64,000 nucleotides of DNA from assembly GCA_963770645.1 (NCBI GenBank), contig CAVYQL010000003.1:1674001-1738000 (forward strand). Direction: 5' to 3'. Numbering within the stretch: the stretch's first letter is position 1; every line of letters begins with the position of its first letter. Below, piece after piece: positions 1-7,753 of this stretch. A model generated the notes under the pieces. That model was given only the letters and a program-made list of their open reading frames with translations. It was not told the origin of the DNA and made no database searches. The position numbers and the translations under genes are program-made. The DNA is from Bog-473 sp963770645 (GTDB lineage Bacteria; Actinomycetota; Acidimicrobiia; Acidimicrobiales; RAAP-2).

Positions 1-929
1 TGCGGGCCTACCTGGCCGAGGCGCTGACCTCGCGCGACCTCATCGAGGCCGGCCTCTACACGCTCCCGGAGTTCTTGGTCCCGACGATGCTGGACTACGC
101 GCCGCCCGACCTCGCGGCCGCGATGGTCCCTCTCGTGCTGCGAGGCGACGAGACCTGGTGCCAGGGCTTCTCCGAGCCCGGCACCGGGAGCAACCTGGCC
201 TCGTTGGCGTGCCGGGCGACGCGGGCCGCCGGCGGCTGGGAGGTCACGGGCCAGAAGGTGTGGACCAGCCTGGCCCAGTTCGCGCAGCGTTGCGTCCTGT
301 TGACCCGGACGGGCTCGCCCGAGTCGGCCCACCGCGGCATCACGACGTTCTTCGTGGACATGGACAGCCCGGGCATCACCGTGCGCCCCATCGAGACGAT
401 ACACGGCGTGGAGGAGTTCTGCGAGGTCTTCTTCGACGGCGTCGTCGTGCCGACGGACCGGCTTCTCGGCGAGGTCGACGGGGGCTGGTCCATCGCGATG
501 GACCTGCTCCCCTACGAACGCAGCACGGCCCTGTGGCAGCGCGCCGCTTACCTGCAGCGACGGCTGCAGCAGCTGGTCGACCGCGCGCCGCCGGGCAGCC
601 TCGACCCGGCGGAACTCGGCGCAGTGACCGAACTGCTCTGGGCCTTCCGGGCGCGGTCGCGCACCACCCAGTACCGCCTCGATGCCGGCGGGCACCTGGG
701 GGCGGAGACCTCGGTCGACAAGGTGCTGGTCGCTACCGCGGAACAGGCGGTCTTCGAGTTGGCCGGCGACACCCTGGGGACCGAGATCGCACTGGGCGAC
801 GATCCCGCCAGCGGATTGTGGCGCGCCGAGTTCCTGTACGCGCGCGCCGCCAGCATCTACGGCGGCAGCGCCGAGATCCAGCGCAACATCATCGCCCGGC
901 GTCTCCTCGAGCTCGGGGACGACCGCTGA
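1..929 (+). CDS. Acyl-CoA dehydrogenase, long subunit of a heteromeric pair (5' end cut)
   Basis: The frame is open from the first bases of the window to the TGA at 927-929, so the N-terminal helical domain lies outside. The visible part carries the flavin/substrate segment WCQGFSEPGTGSNLASL, then TGQKVWTS, and ends with YGGSAEIQRN. Family knowledge: acyl-CoA dehydrogenases introduce an alpha,beta double bond into acyl-CoAs using FAD. Where medium-chain dehydrogenase has its catalytic Glu (YEGT), this protein has Gly (YGGS), as in actinobacterial FadE subunits that pair with a shorter partner. The stop overlaps the next start (TGATG), which encodes such a partner. The substrate cannot be read from the sequence. 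Confidence 0.9.
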   Translation, partial: RAYLAEALTSRDLIEAGLYTLPEFLVPTMLDYAPPDLAAAMVPLVLRGDETWCQGFSEPGTGSNLASLACRATRAAGGWEVTGQKVWTSLAQFAQRCVLLTRTGSPESAHRGITTFFVDMDSPGITVRPIETIHGVEEFCEVFFDGVVVPTDRLLGEVDGGWSIAMDLLPYERSTALWQRAAYLQRRLQQLVDRAPPGSLDPAELGAVTELLWAFRARSRTTQYRLDAGGHLGAETSVDKVLVATAEQAVFELAGDTLGTEIALGDDPASGLWRAEFLYARAASIYGGSAEIQRNIIARRLLELGDDR

Positions 930-1888
930 TGGAGCGCGCCGAGCTCGCGCTGTTCACCCGCGGCATCCGCGACGCCACCGAGTCCGCCACCGGCGCGGCG
1001 CTCGATGCGGCGCTGGCCGAGCTGGGTTGGCTCGACGCGCTCGAGGCCGACCCGCAGACCGCGGTGTCGGTGCTCTTCGAGTGCCAAGGTGCGGCCAACG
1101 CCACCTCGTCCGCGCTGGACCGGGTGCTCACGCGCGGGCTTGGTCTCACCGACGACCCCGCCCGAGGTGTCGTCCTCCCCGCGCTGCGGGCGGTGCAGGC
1201 CCCCGGGTCGCGGCGCAGCGCCCGCGTCGTCGTGGGCGGGCTGGCCCTCGGCGCACTGGCCTGGCGCGACACGGCCCTCGTCGTGACGACCCTTGGTGAG
1301 GCCTCTCCTGGCGTGCTCGTGGTGCCGGTGCACGCCCTCGCGCTGCGTCAGGTCGCCGGGCTCGACCCCGCGCTCGGGCTGGTGGAGGTCATGGGCGACC
1401 TCGACCCCGCCGAGAACATCGTGAGCGGCCCAGTGCCGTGGACCATGGCGCTGGCCCTCGGGCAGCTCGCCCTCGGCCACGAGCTCGTGGGCGCCTCACG
1501 CACCATGCTCGAGCTGGCCCGCCAGCACGCGCTCGAACGGGTGCAGTTCGGGCGAGCCATCGCCAGCTTCCAGGCCGTCCGTCATCGCCTCGCCGATTCG
1601 CTGGTGGCTGTCGAGGCGGCGGCGGCGTTGCTCGACGCCGCGTGGCAGGACCCCACGGTCTACGGCGCCATGGCCAAGTCCTTTGCCGGCCGCCAGGCGC
1701 GCCTCGTGGCCCGCCATTGCCAACAGGTGCTGGCCGGCATCGGCTTCACCGCCGAACACCCCTTCCACCGCTTCGTCCGGCGCACGATCGTGCTCGACCA
1801 GCTGCTCGGCGCCGGGACCATGCTGACCCGCGGCCTCGGCGCCGAGGTCCTGGCGGGCGGCGTGTTGCCGCCAGCCTTCCCACTCTGA
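929..1888 (+). CDS. Acyl-CoA dehydrogenase, short partner subunit
   Basis: A 319-residue protein starting at ATG 929, overlapping the previous TGA, so the two are translationally coupled. It is shorter than the usual 380-400 residues. The C-terminal helical domain is recognisable (LERVQFGRAIASFQAVRHRL, then the GIGFTAEHPFHRF region), but the central FAD segment is degenerate. This matches the FadE28/ChsE1-like class, in which a short subunit forms a heterotetramer with a full-length one. Inference: it works with the product of bases 1-929 on a bulky or ring-bearing acyl-CoA. A non-catalytic structural role is possible. Confidence 0.82.
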   Translation: MERAELALFTRGIRDATESATGAALDAALAELGWLDALEADPQTAVSVLFECQGAANATSSALDRVLTRGLGLTDDPARGVVLPALRAVQAPGSRRSARVVVGGLALGALAWRDTALVVTTLGEASPGVLVVPVHALALRQVAGLDPALGLVEVMGDLDPAENIVSGPVPWTMALALGQLALGHELVGASRTMLELARQHALERVQFGRAIASFQAVRHRLADSLVAVEAAAALLDAAWQDPTVYGAMAKSFAGRQARLVARHCQQVLAGIGFTAEHPFHRFVRRTIVLDQLLGAGTMLTRGLGAEVLAGGVLPPAFPL

Positions 1889-1916
1889 CGCGACGATCGG
1901 ATCCCGTCCCGTTCCG

Positions 1917-1972
1917 CCAATTAACGAAGGATGTCCCAATATCCTTCCGCAACCCACCCCAATTAACGAAGG
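1917..1972. repeat. Two 14-bp direct repeats with a small hairpin between
   Basis: CCAATTAACGAAGG occurs at 1917-1930 and again at 1959-1972, 42 bp apart start to start. Overlapping the first copy, GAAGGAT (1926-1932) and ATCCTTC (1941-1947) form a 7-bp inverted repeat with an 8-base loop, just after the stop at 1888. No T-run follows, so an intrinsic terminator is uncertain. A regulator binding pair is equally possible. Confidence 0.5.
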
Positions 1973-2042
1973 CTGCATATACGGCCAGGGGTACAGCCAG
2001 GCGCCATATACAGACGCAAAAGACATCCCGGGGGTGTGTGGA

Positions 2043-2138
2043 GGCGGCACGGCGGCCCAGCCGAAGGGCGACACGGCGGCCGGCGGAAGGGCGGCACGGG
2101 GGCCCGGCGGAAAGGCGGCACGGGGGGCCGGGCGGAAA
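2043..2138. repeat. Four-copy ~24-bp tandem repeat (minisatellite-like)
   Basis: Units start at 2043, 2067, 2090 and 2114, with lengths 24, 23, 24 and 25. Each begins GGCGGCACGG (second copy GGCGACACGG), continues with a G/C run containing GGCC, and ends CGGAAR or similar. A decayed fifth unit may follow from 2139. Unit lengths are not a constant multiple of three and no start or ribosome-binding site serves the region, so it is probably non-coding. Confidence 0.7.
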
Positions 2139-2198
2139 GGCAGGAAGCCCGCCGGAACGAAGGGGGCTCGGAGCGGGCGGTGGCCCCCTCGATTATGC

Positions 2199-2217
2199 TT
2201 ATCGCACTTTTTGATAA
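2199..2217. promoter_or_regulatory. Dyad TTATC-N9-GATAA upstream of the aldehyde dehydrogenase
   Basis: TTATC (2199-2203) and GATAA (2213-2217) form an inverted repeat around a T-rich centre, about 43 bp before the GTG at 2260. It is the only AT-rich stretch in the local promoter region, so it could be an operator or part of the promoter. No known binding motif was recognised. Confidence 0.3.
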
Positions 2218-2259
2218 CGCGGTTTCCGGCAGCCGAGAGACCCGGGGAGGGAGGGCGCA

Positions 2260-3741
2260 GTGACCACAGCGGCCGAGCACGAGTCCAGGATGCTGGTCGA
2301 CGGCGAGCTCATCGGCTCCGACTCGGGCCGGACGTTCGACAACGTGAACCCGGCGACCGAGGCGGTCCTGGGCCAGGTCGCCGACGCGTCGAGCGCCGAG
2401 ATGGGCCGGGCGATCGACGCCGCGCGCCGGGCCTTCGACGAGACGCGCTGGTCCACCGACCGCGAGCTCCGCACGCGCTGCCTGTCTCAGCTGCAGGACG
2501 CGCTCGAGTCCGAACGCGAGGAGCTGCGCGAGGAGCTCATCCTCGAGGTGGGGTGCCCGCGCATGACGACTCACGCCAACCAGCTCGACATCCCGCTCGA
2601 GGGCGCGTTGCGCTACCCCACCAAGTTGATCGACGAGTTCGAGTGGCGCACCTCGCAGCCCGAGGCGCTCGACCGCCGCGGCACGCGCAACATCCGCCAG
2701 ATCTGGAAGGAGCCGGTCGGCGTGGTCGGCGCCATCGTGCCGTGGAACTTCCCCCTCGAGGTCACGCTCAACAAGTTGGGGCAGGCCCTGGCCACCGGCA
2801 ACACCGTCATCCTCAAACCTGCGCCCGATACGCCGTGGAACGCGACGCGGCTGGGCCGGCTGGTGGCCGAACAGACGGACTTTCCCGCCGGCGTCCTCCA
2901 AGTGGTGCCGTCATCGGACCACCTCGTCGGCGAGGAGCTCACGCTGTCGCCCAAGGTCGACTTGATCTCGTTCACCGGATCGACGGCCGTGGGCAAGCGG
3001 ATCATGGAGAAGGGCGCGCCCACCCTCAAGCGCGTCTTCCTCGAACTCGGCGGCAAGTCGGCCACCATCGTCCTCGACGACGCCGACTTCGCTACGTCGG
3101 TGCCGTCCGGCATCGCGGTGTGCTTCCACGCCGGGCAGGGCTGTGCCATTCAGACGCGCATGCTCCTCCCCCGCTCGCGCTACGAGGAGGGCGTCGAGAT
3201 TCTCAAGGCCACGTTGGGTTCGGTCGCCTACGGCGACCCGCAGCGCCCCGACGTCCTCATGGGCCCCGTCATCTCTGCGAAGCAACGCGACCGTGTCCTC
3301 GGCTTCATCGAAAAGGGGGTCGCGGAGGGCGCCACGCTGGCGCTGGGCGGTGGTCGTCCGGCCGACCTGCCGAAGGGGTGGTTCGTCGAGCCGACGCTCT
3401 TCACCGACGTCGACAACTCCATGACGATCGCCCAACAGGAGATCTTCGGGCCCGTGCTCGTCGCCATCGCCTACGAGGACGACGACGACGCGGTGCGCAT
3501 CGCCAACGACAGCGCCTACGGGCTCTCCGGCGGCGTGTTCTCCGGTTCGTTGGAGCGCGCGCTGGGCGTGGCGGAGCGGATCCGGACCGGGAGCCTCGCC
3601 GTCAACGGTGGCATGCCAATCGGGCAGCCCGACATGCCCTTCGGCGGGTACAAGCACAGCGGGATCGGCCGCCAGAACGGCCTGGCCGGGTTCGACCAGT
3701 ACCTCGAGGTCAAGTCGGTGGCCTGGCCGGCGCCCCAATAG
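2260..3741 (+). CDS. NAD(P)-dependent aldehyde dehydrogenase
   Basis: A 493-residue protein of normal family length. The GTG start at 2260 is preceded by GGGGAGGGAGG. Family hallmarks are in order: WNFPLE near residue 160, the coenzyme motif GSTAVGKR, the general-base motif ELGGKSA, the nucleophile Cys295 in GQGC, EIFGPV, and the C-terminal FGGYKHSGIGRQNG. It oxidises an aldehyde to the carboxylate, or possibly to an acyl-CoA, via a thiohemiacetal at Cys295. It lies upstream of an oxygenase reductase gene, which suggests a role after a hydroxylation step in the same pathway. The substrate is unknown. Confidence 0.92.
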   Translation: MTTAAEHESRMLVDGELIGSDSGRTFDNVNPATEAVLGQVADASSAEMGRAIDAARRAFDETRWSTDRELRTRCLSQLQDALESEREELREELILEVGCPRMTTHANQLDIPLEGALRYPTKLIDEFEWRTSQPEALDRRGTRNIRQIWKEPVGVVGAIVPWNFPLEVTLNKLGQALATGNTVILKPAPDTPWNATRLGRLVAEQTDFPAGVLQVVPSSDHLVGEELTLSPKVDLISFTGSTAVGKRIMEKGAPTLKRVFLELGGKSATIVLDDADFATSVPSGIAVCFHAGQGCAIQTRMLLPRSRYEEGVEILKATLGSVAYGDPQRPDVLMGPVISAKQRDRVLGFIEKGVAEGATLALGGGRPADLPKGWFVEPTLFTDVDNSMTIAQQEIFGPVLVAIAYEDDDDAVRIANDSAYGLSGGVFSGSLERALGVAERIRTGSLAVNGGMPIGQPDMPFGGYKHSGIGRQNGLAGFDQYLEVKSVAWPAPQ

Positions 3742-3803
3742 GGGCGTCGCCGACACAGTGGGCGCCCCGGGCGCGCGGCGCGCGCTGAGCTCGGTGTCGG
3801 TGC

Positions 3804-4913
3804 GTGCCTGACCACGCGCCCGTGCTGCGCGAGCACGGTTACCACTCGCTCCGGGTCACGCGGGTCGTCACCGAGACCAGCGACGCCAGCTCCTTCGTCC
3901 TCGACGTGCCGGCCGAGCTGCGGGAGGCCTTCGGCTACCGGCCCGGGCAGTTCTGCACCTTCCGCGTCCGCCTCGACGGCGAGGTCCACCTGCGCTCCTA
4001 CTCCATGTCGAGTGCGCCCGACACGGATCCTGACCTGACGGTGACGGTCAAACGCGTCGCCGGCGGTCTCGTGTCCAACTGGTTCCTCGACACGGTGGCG
4101 GTGGGCTCGGTGTTGGAGCTGACGAAACCCGCCGGGGTGTTCTGTCCCCAAGAGACCGAGCGCCCGGTGCTGTGCTTCTGCGGGGGTAGCGGCGTCACGC
4201 CGGTCATGTCCATCGCCAAGCACGTGCTGGCGAGCACGGAGCGACCGGTACGCCTGCTCTACGCGAACCGCGACGCAACGTCGGTGATCTTCCACGACGC
4301 GCTCGAGCAGCTGCGCGCGCGGTACCCGGCCCGGTTCGAGGTGCGCCACCATCTCGACGACGACAGGGGATTCGTGACGGCCGACGACGTGGCGGGGTTC
4401 GCTGGCGGCTCGCTCGACGCCGACGTCTACATCTGCGGGCCGGGCTCGTTCATGGACCTGGTCGAGACGACGCTGCAGGAGCTCGGGGTGGGGCCAGAAC
4501 GCATCTACGTCGAGCGCTTCTTGGTCGAGCAGCAGGAAAAAGATGCCGCGCTCACGACCGATGCGGCCGCGGATGCGGACGTGGCCGTGGCTGGGATGCG
4601 GCCGGGCGCCGATTCGGGCGGCGACGCGGGCGTCCCCGCCGAGGTCACCGTGATCCTCGGGGGAAAGAGCGCGGTCATCCGCTACCAGCGCGGCGACACC
4701 CTCTTGGAGACGGCGCGCCGCGGCGGCCTGCGTCCACCCTTCTCGTGCGAGTCGGGGAACTGCGCCACCTGCATGGCCTTCTTGAAGGAAGGGGCGGCCG
4801 ACATGCGGGCGAACAATGCGCTCACGCCCGAAGAGGTCGACGAGGGCTGGATCCTGACCTGCCAGGGACTGCCGAAGGGAAAGACGGTGACCGTCGAATA
4901 CGAGGCGATGTGA
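3804..4913 (+). CDS. Oxygenase reductase: FAD/NAD(P) domain plus C-terminal 2Fe-2S ferredoxin
   Basis: A 369-residue protein resembling KshB, HmpA and PaaE-type reductases. The FAD domain has RSYSMSS (residues 64-70) and the NAD(P) domain has GGSGVTP and YICGPGSF. The C-terminal plant-type ferredoxin uses Cys315, Cys320, Cys323 and Cys353. An acidic, Ala-rich linker of about 35 residues separates the halves. Such proteins carry electrons from NAD(P)H to a Rieske or diiron oxygenase. Two Rieske oxygenase alpha subunits in this window lack a dedicated reductase, so this is the obvious candidate donor (inference). The start is GTG 3804; no strong ribosome-binding site is visible. Confidence 0.9.
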   Translation: MPDHAPVLREHGYHSLRVTRVVTETSDASSFVLDVPAELREAFGYRPGQFCTFRVRLDGEVHLRSYSMSSAPDTDPDLTVTVKRVAGGLVSNWFLDTVAVGSVLELTKPAGVFCPQETERPVLCFCGGSGVTPVMSIAKHVLASTERPVRLLYANRDATSVIFHDALEQLRARYPARFEVRHHLDDDRGFVTADDVAGFAGGSLDADVYICGPGSFMDLVETTLQELGVGPERIYVERFLVEQQEKDAALTTDAAADADVAVAGMRPGADSGGDAGVPAEVTVILGGKSAVIRYQRGDTLLETARRGGLRPPFSCESGNCATCMAFLKEGAADMRANNALTPEEVDEGWILTCQGLPKGKTVTVEYEAM

Positions 4914-4968
4914 GGGGTGCGAGGCTGGGCGAAGCGGACGCGGCACTGCGGGTGTGGAGGAGGACGAC

Positions 4969-5835
4969 GTGAGCGAACGATTGCGCGACATCAGGGAGCT
5001 GGCGGGTGACCCCGAGGCCTACCGAGCCGAGCTCGAGCAGCGCTGGTCCGGACTGCTGAGCTACCGCTACATCGGCCGCAACCACTCCTCCATGAACCTC
5101 GGCCCGGAGGACAACACCGTGCGCATCCGCCGCGATATGCGCAACGACGCCGGTGGGCTGATGGTGGCGCCGCTCGCCATTTCCTCGCCCGAGGGCGGCC
5201 GGAGTGACCTCGAGGCCGTGCCGAACCCCGTCATCTCCTCCGTGCAGATCATCGACCCCGGGTTCGGCGTCGACACGATCGAGGTCCTCGGCTCGGGCTC
5301 GATCCACCAGGGCCGCACCATGGGCTACGGGCGCTGCCTCATCGTCGACGCGGCGGACCACGACCGGGTGCTGGCGTTCATCGAGGGACAGGGCGCGTCG
5401 ATCGGGACACCCCCCGAGGGCCTCGAGCGGATGGACGTCGAGGACGCCACCATTGTCATTGAGGACTCGCCGGACCTGCCGCCGCTGTGGCAGGTCTTCG
5501 GGGCGTCGAAGCGCAGCGACGGCCACTGGATCCTCCCGGAGTTGGCGGCCGAGTTCGCGTCGCCCGATGCCGCCTTGCACATCGGGCCCCAGCACATCGT
5601 GCTCGAGACGGCGGCCGTGGACCTGGCGGCGGCGGTCGCCGGCACGCGGCTGCTGCAGGTCCGGAGCTGGCACCTGATGTTCCTCGCCCGCGGCAAGGTC
5701 GGACCCTTCCGGGTCGAGGGGACCGCCTACGCCGGCGCGGGCGGTCAGGTGGGCGTGCGCATGCTGGTCCACGACGAGGGCAACGGCGACCGTGCCATCA
5801 CGTCGGCCGCCGGCGTGCTCGCCCGGGCGGACTGA
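4969..5835 (+). CDS. Double-hotdog, thioesterase-like protein
   Basis: A 288-residue protein. GTG 4969 is chosen because GGAGGAGG (4956-4963) lies 5 bases before it. An upstream GTG at 4954 would place that site at or within the coding sequence. The composition and segments such as GRCLIVDAADHDRVLAFIEG and the C-terminal RVEGTAYAGAGGQVGVRMLV look like two hotdog folds of the acyl-CoA thioesterase/PaaI group. This is a fold-level guess, as no catalytic Asp or Glu motif can be assigned by eye. It is the last gene of the rightward group 2260-5835 and ends one base from the convergent quinone reductase gene. Confidence 0.6.
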   Translation: MSERLRDIRELAGDPEAYRAELEQRWSGLLSYRYIGRNHSSMNLGPEDNTVRIRRDMRNDAGGLMVAPLAISSPEGGRSDLEAVPNPVISSVQIIDPGFGVDTIEVLGSGSIHQGRTMGYGRCLIVDAADHDRVLAFIEGQGASIGTPPEGLERMDVEDATIVIEDSPDLPPLWQVFGASKRSDGHWILPELAAEFASPDAALHIGPQHIVLETAAVDLAAAVAGTRLLQVRSWHLMFLARGKVGPFRVEGTAYAGAGGQVGVRMLVHDEGNGDRAITSAAGVLARAD

Positions 5836-5836
5836 A

Positions 5837-6802
5837 CTAGGGGATGAGGACCGTCCTCGGTCCCCCGAGCTCGGGGCAGGTCCATGCAGCTTCGACGTCG
5901 GCGAGCGGCACCTGGCGAACGTTGACCTCGAGGTGCCCGGCATCGATCTCGTCGATCAGCTGGGGCAGCTCCGCCAGATACGTCTGCGGCGAGACCGCGC
6001 CCTGCCCGTTGCCTTGGAGTCGCAGGTTCGCCGACCGGAGGGCGACCGAGGGCAGCTCGATCGTCGGGCCGGCGATGGCACCGATCTGAATCCAGTCCAG
6101 AGCCCGACTGCGGTCGTTACGCGCCGTGAGCAACGCGGTCATCGTCATGACCGCCGGCTCTCCCCAGAGGTAGTCGAGCACGATGTCCACCTCCGCCGCC
6201 GCTGCTGCCAGCAGTTTCGCCGTCACCTCTGTGTCGTCGGAGAGGGCCACCACGTCGTCGGCCCCCAGCCCGGCCAGTTGGGCGAGCCGCTCGGGGTTGC
6301 GACCGGCACCGACGACGCTCCCTGCCCCGAGGAGCTTGGCCACCTGCACCGCCATGGCACCCGCATTGCCGGTGGCGCCGAGGACGAGGAGCGACTGGCC
6401 CGGCTGCAGGACGACGCGCCGCCGCAGGGCTACCCAAGAGGACATGGCCGGATTCATCCCAGCCGCCACCTTGACGACGTCGGCGTGCTCGGGCAACGGC
6501 ACCATGCGGCGCAGGTCGACCACGGCACGCTCGGCCAGCGTGCCCGACGCGTCATCGGGGGCGACGAAGTACACGCGCCGGCCGTCGTCCAAGCGTCCAA
6601 CCCCGTCGATGCCCGGGATCATGGGCAGCGTGCCGCTGCTGGTGTAGTGCCCGCCCGCGGCACCGGTCCGTACGCGGGGGTGCAGGCCGGCGGCCAGGAC
6701 GTCGGCCAGTGCCTCGTCCGCTCCGCTGGGTTCGGGCGTGTCGAAGATCTCATAGCGGGGTGGGTGATCGAATGAACGCACCACCGCGGCGTGCATGCTC
6801 AT
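5837..6802 (-). CDS. Quinone oxidoreductase-like medium-chain dehydrogenase
   Basis: A 321-residue member of the MDR superfamily, quinone-reductase branch. Visible are the GroES-like N-terminal half (ADVLAAGLHPRVR, PMIPGIDGVGRL) and the Rossmann segment VLGATGNAGAMAVQVAKLLG. The structural zinc cysteines are absent, so it is probably NADPH-dependent and zinc-free. ATG 6802 is preceded by AGGAAGG 8 bases away, which favours it over starts further upstream that would run into the operator region. It faces a MarR gene across a 89-bp spacer holding two identical-pattern dyads, so it is very likely the MarR target. The substrate is unknown. Confidence 0.87.
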   Translation of the reverse strand: MSMHAAVVRSFDHPPRYEIFDTPEPSGADEALADVLAAGLHPRVRTGAAGGHYTSSGTLPMIPGIDGVGRLDDGRRVYFVAPDDASGTLAERAVVDLRRMVPLPEHADVVKVAAGMNPAMSSWVALRRRVVLQPGQSLLVLGATGNAGAMAVQVAKLLGAGSVVGAGRNPERLAQLAGLGADDVVALSDDTEVTAKLLAAAAAEVDIVLDYLWGEPAVMTMTALLTARNDRSRALDWIQIGAIAGPTIELPSVALRSANLRLQGNGQGAVSPQTYLAELPQLIDEIDAGHLEVNVRQVPLADVEAAWTCPELGGPRTVLIP

Positions 6803-6828
6803 GCCGGCTGCCTTCCTGCTGGCCCTCG

Positions 6829-6871
6829 TATAGTTGGCGTCACCATCTACTATAGTTGGCGACACCATCTA
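6829..6871. promoter_or_regulatory. Two tandem MarR-type operators
   Basis: TAGTTGGCGTCACCATCTA and TAGTTGGCGACACCATCTA lie at 6831-6849 and 6853-6871, exactly 22 bp apart. Each is an imperfect palindrome (TAGTTGGCG against TAGATGGTG). They fill the divergent promoter region between the quinone reductase gene (start 6802) and the MarR gene (start 6892). Their same-face spacing suits cooperative binding of two dimers. Confidence 0.75.
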
Positions 6872-6891
6872 TTTCCAGCTACGCTTGGTCC

Positions 6892-7431
6892 GTGGCAGCG
6901 GCTGACCGACCCCCGGGGGCGACCCCGGTCCCCGGCAAGGAAGACCTCGGCCTGGTGGACGCGCTAGCCCAGCTCACCTTCGTCGTCCACGGAGCCCTGG
7001 CACGGATCACGGCCGGGCACGAGATGTCCGTCGTCCAGGTCCGCCTGCTCGGGATCCTCCGGGACCGGCGGCCGACGATCACGGTGCTGGCGCAGCTCTT
7101 GGGGCTGGACAAGACGAGCGTGACCAAGCTCGTTGACCGGGCGGAGGAACGGGGTCTCGTGCGGCGCACGCCATCCCCGCTCGACGGCCGCAGCGTCCTG
7201 GTGAGCATGACGGCGGCCGGCAAGAAGACGGTCGACCGGGCGGCCAGCGCCTTCGAAGCCGAGATCGCGGAGCTCGTGGCCGACCTGAGCCCGGCGCAGC
7301 GGTCTCGACTCTCGGCCCTCGCCACCCTCGTCGTTGCTTCGGACGCTCGCCGGCGCGGCATCGACGTCTTCGACGTCGCTGCCGCCGGGCCCTCTGCTCA
7401 GGGACCCGGCTCGACCAGCAGGTCCAGATAG
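6892..7431 (+). CDS. MarR-family transcriptional regulator
   Basis: A 179-residue protein with the winged-helix core typical of MarR: recognition region TVLAQLLGLDKTSVTKLVDR, wing RRTPSPLDGRSVLVSMT, and flanking dimerisation helices. GTG 6892 is preferred. A TTG at 6856 would start inside the second operator. No clear Shine-Dalgarno is present, so the mRNA may be leaderless or nearly so. MarR proteins usually repress a divergent detoxification or catabolic gene until a phenolic or quinone-like ligand binds. The divergent quinone reductase fits that pattern. The 3' end overlaps the next convergent gene by 34 bp. Confidence 0.88.
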   Translation: MAAADRPPGATPVPGKEDLGLVDALAQLTFVVHGALARITAGHEMSVVQVRLLGILRDRRPTITVLAQLLGLDKTSVTKLVDRAEERGLVRRTPSPLDGRSVLVSMTAAGKKTVDRAASAFEAEIAELVADLSPAQRSRLSALATLVVASDARRRGIDVFDVAAAGPSAQGPGSTSRSR

Positions 7432-7748
7432 GCCGCACCGGTGTCGGGCACGTGGGGCTGGCCCCAGCACTCGACGGGGAAGGACACGGCGATCATCGAG
7501 TAGAGCAGGTGCAACAGGTTCGTGGCGTCTGCGGGGAGCTCGTCGAGTGCGAACGTGTCGCAGTAGGTCATCGCCTCGTCGGCCCTGGGGGTGATGGCGT
7601 CGTAGAAGGCCTGCATCTCGTCCATGGTGCTGGCCAGGCGCATGGCGAAGCGCTCCCGTTCGGTCACCAAGCTCCACTTCGCCGCGAACGGCTCGAGGTC
7701 GGAGAACGCCGCGGGAAGCAGCGGCTGGGTCGGGGTCGTCTCGGCCAT
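7398..7748 (-). CDS. Small conserved protein following the Rieske oxygenase
   Basis: A 116-residue cytosolic protein starting at ATG 7748, five bases after the stop of the Rieske oxygenase gene, so it is almost certainly cotranscribed with it. It has no signal peptide, Cys clusters or NTF2-like pattern. Recognisable segments are FAAKWSLVTERERFAMRLAS, MQAFYDAITPRADEAMTYCD and LLHLLYSMIAVSFPVECWGQ, giving a mostly helical prediction. I do not recognise a named domain. Its position suggests a partner or accessory subunit of the oxygenase. Confidence 0.7.
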   Translation of the reverse strand: MAETTPTQPLLPAAFSDLEPFAAKWSLVTERERFAMRLASTMDEMQAFYDAITPRADEAMTYCDTFALDELPADATNLLHLLYSMIAVSFPVECWGQPHVPDTGAAYLDLLVEPGP

Positions 7749-7753
7749 CTGCG

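Larger units (their letters stand above)
1889..2259. other. 371-bp intergenic region with repeats and a promoter-like 3' end
   Basis: No convincing gene lies here. The 5' part is comparatively AT-rich and holds two copies of a 14-bp sequence, the centre is a G/C-rich tandem repeat, and the 3' part (2191-2259) carries an AT-rich dyad followed by the GGGGAGGGAGG ribosome-binding stretch of the aldehyde dehydrogenase gene. Reading frames that run through the repeat are Gly/Arg/Pro-rich and look like artefacts of composition. Confidence 0.6.

Noticed and set aside
2043..2138. Possible CRISPR array
   Set aside because: The units are directly abutting without spacers and vary between copies, so it is a simple tandem repeat.
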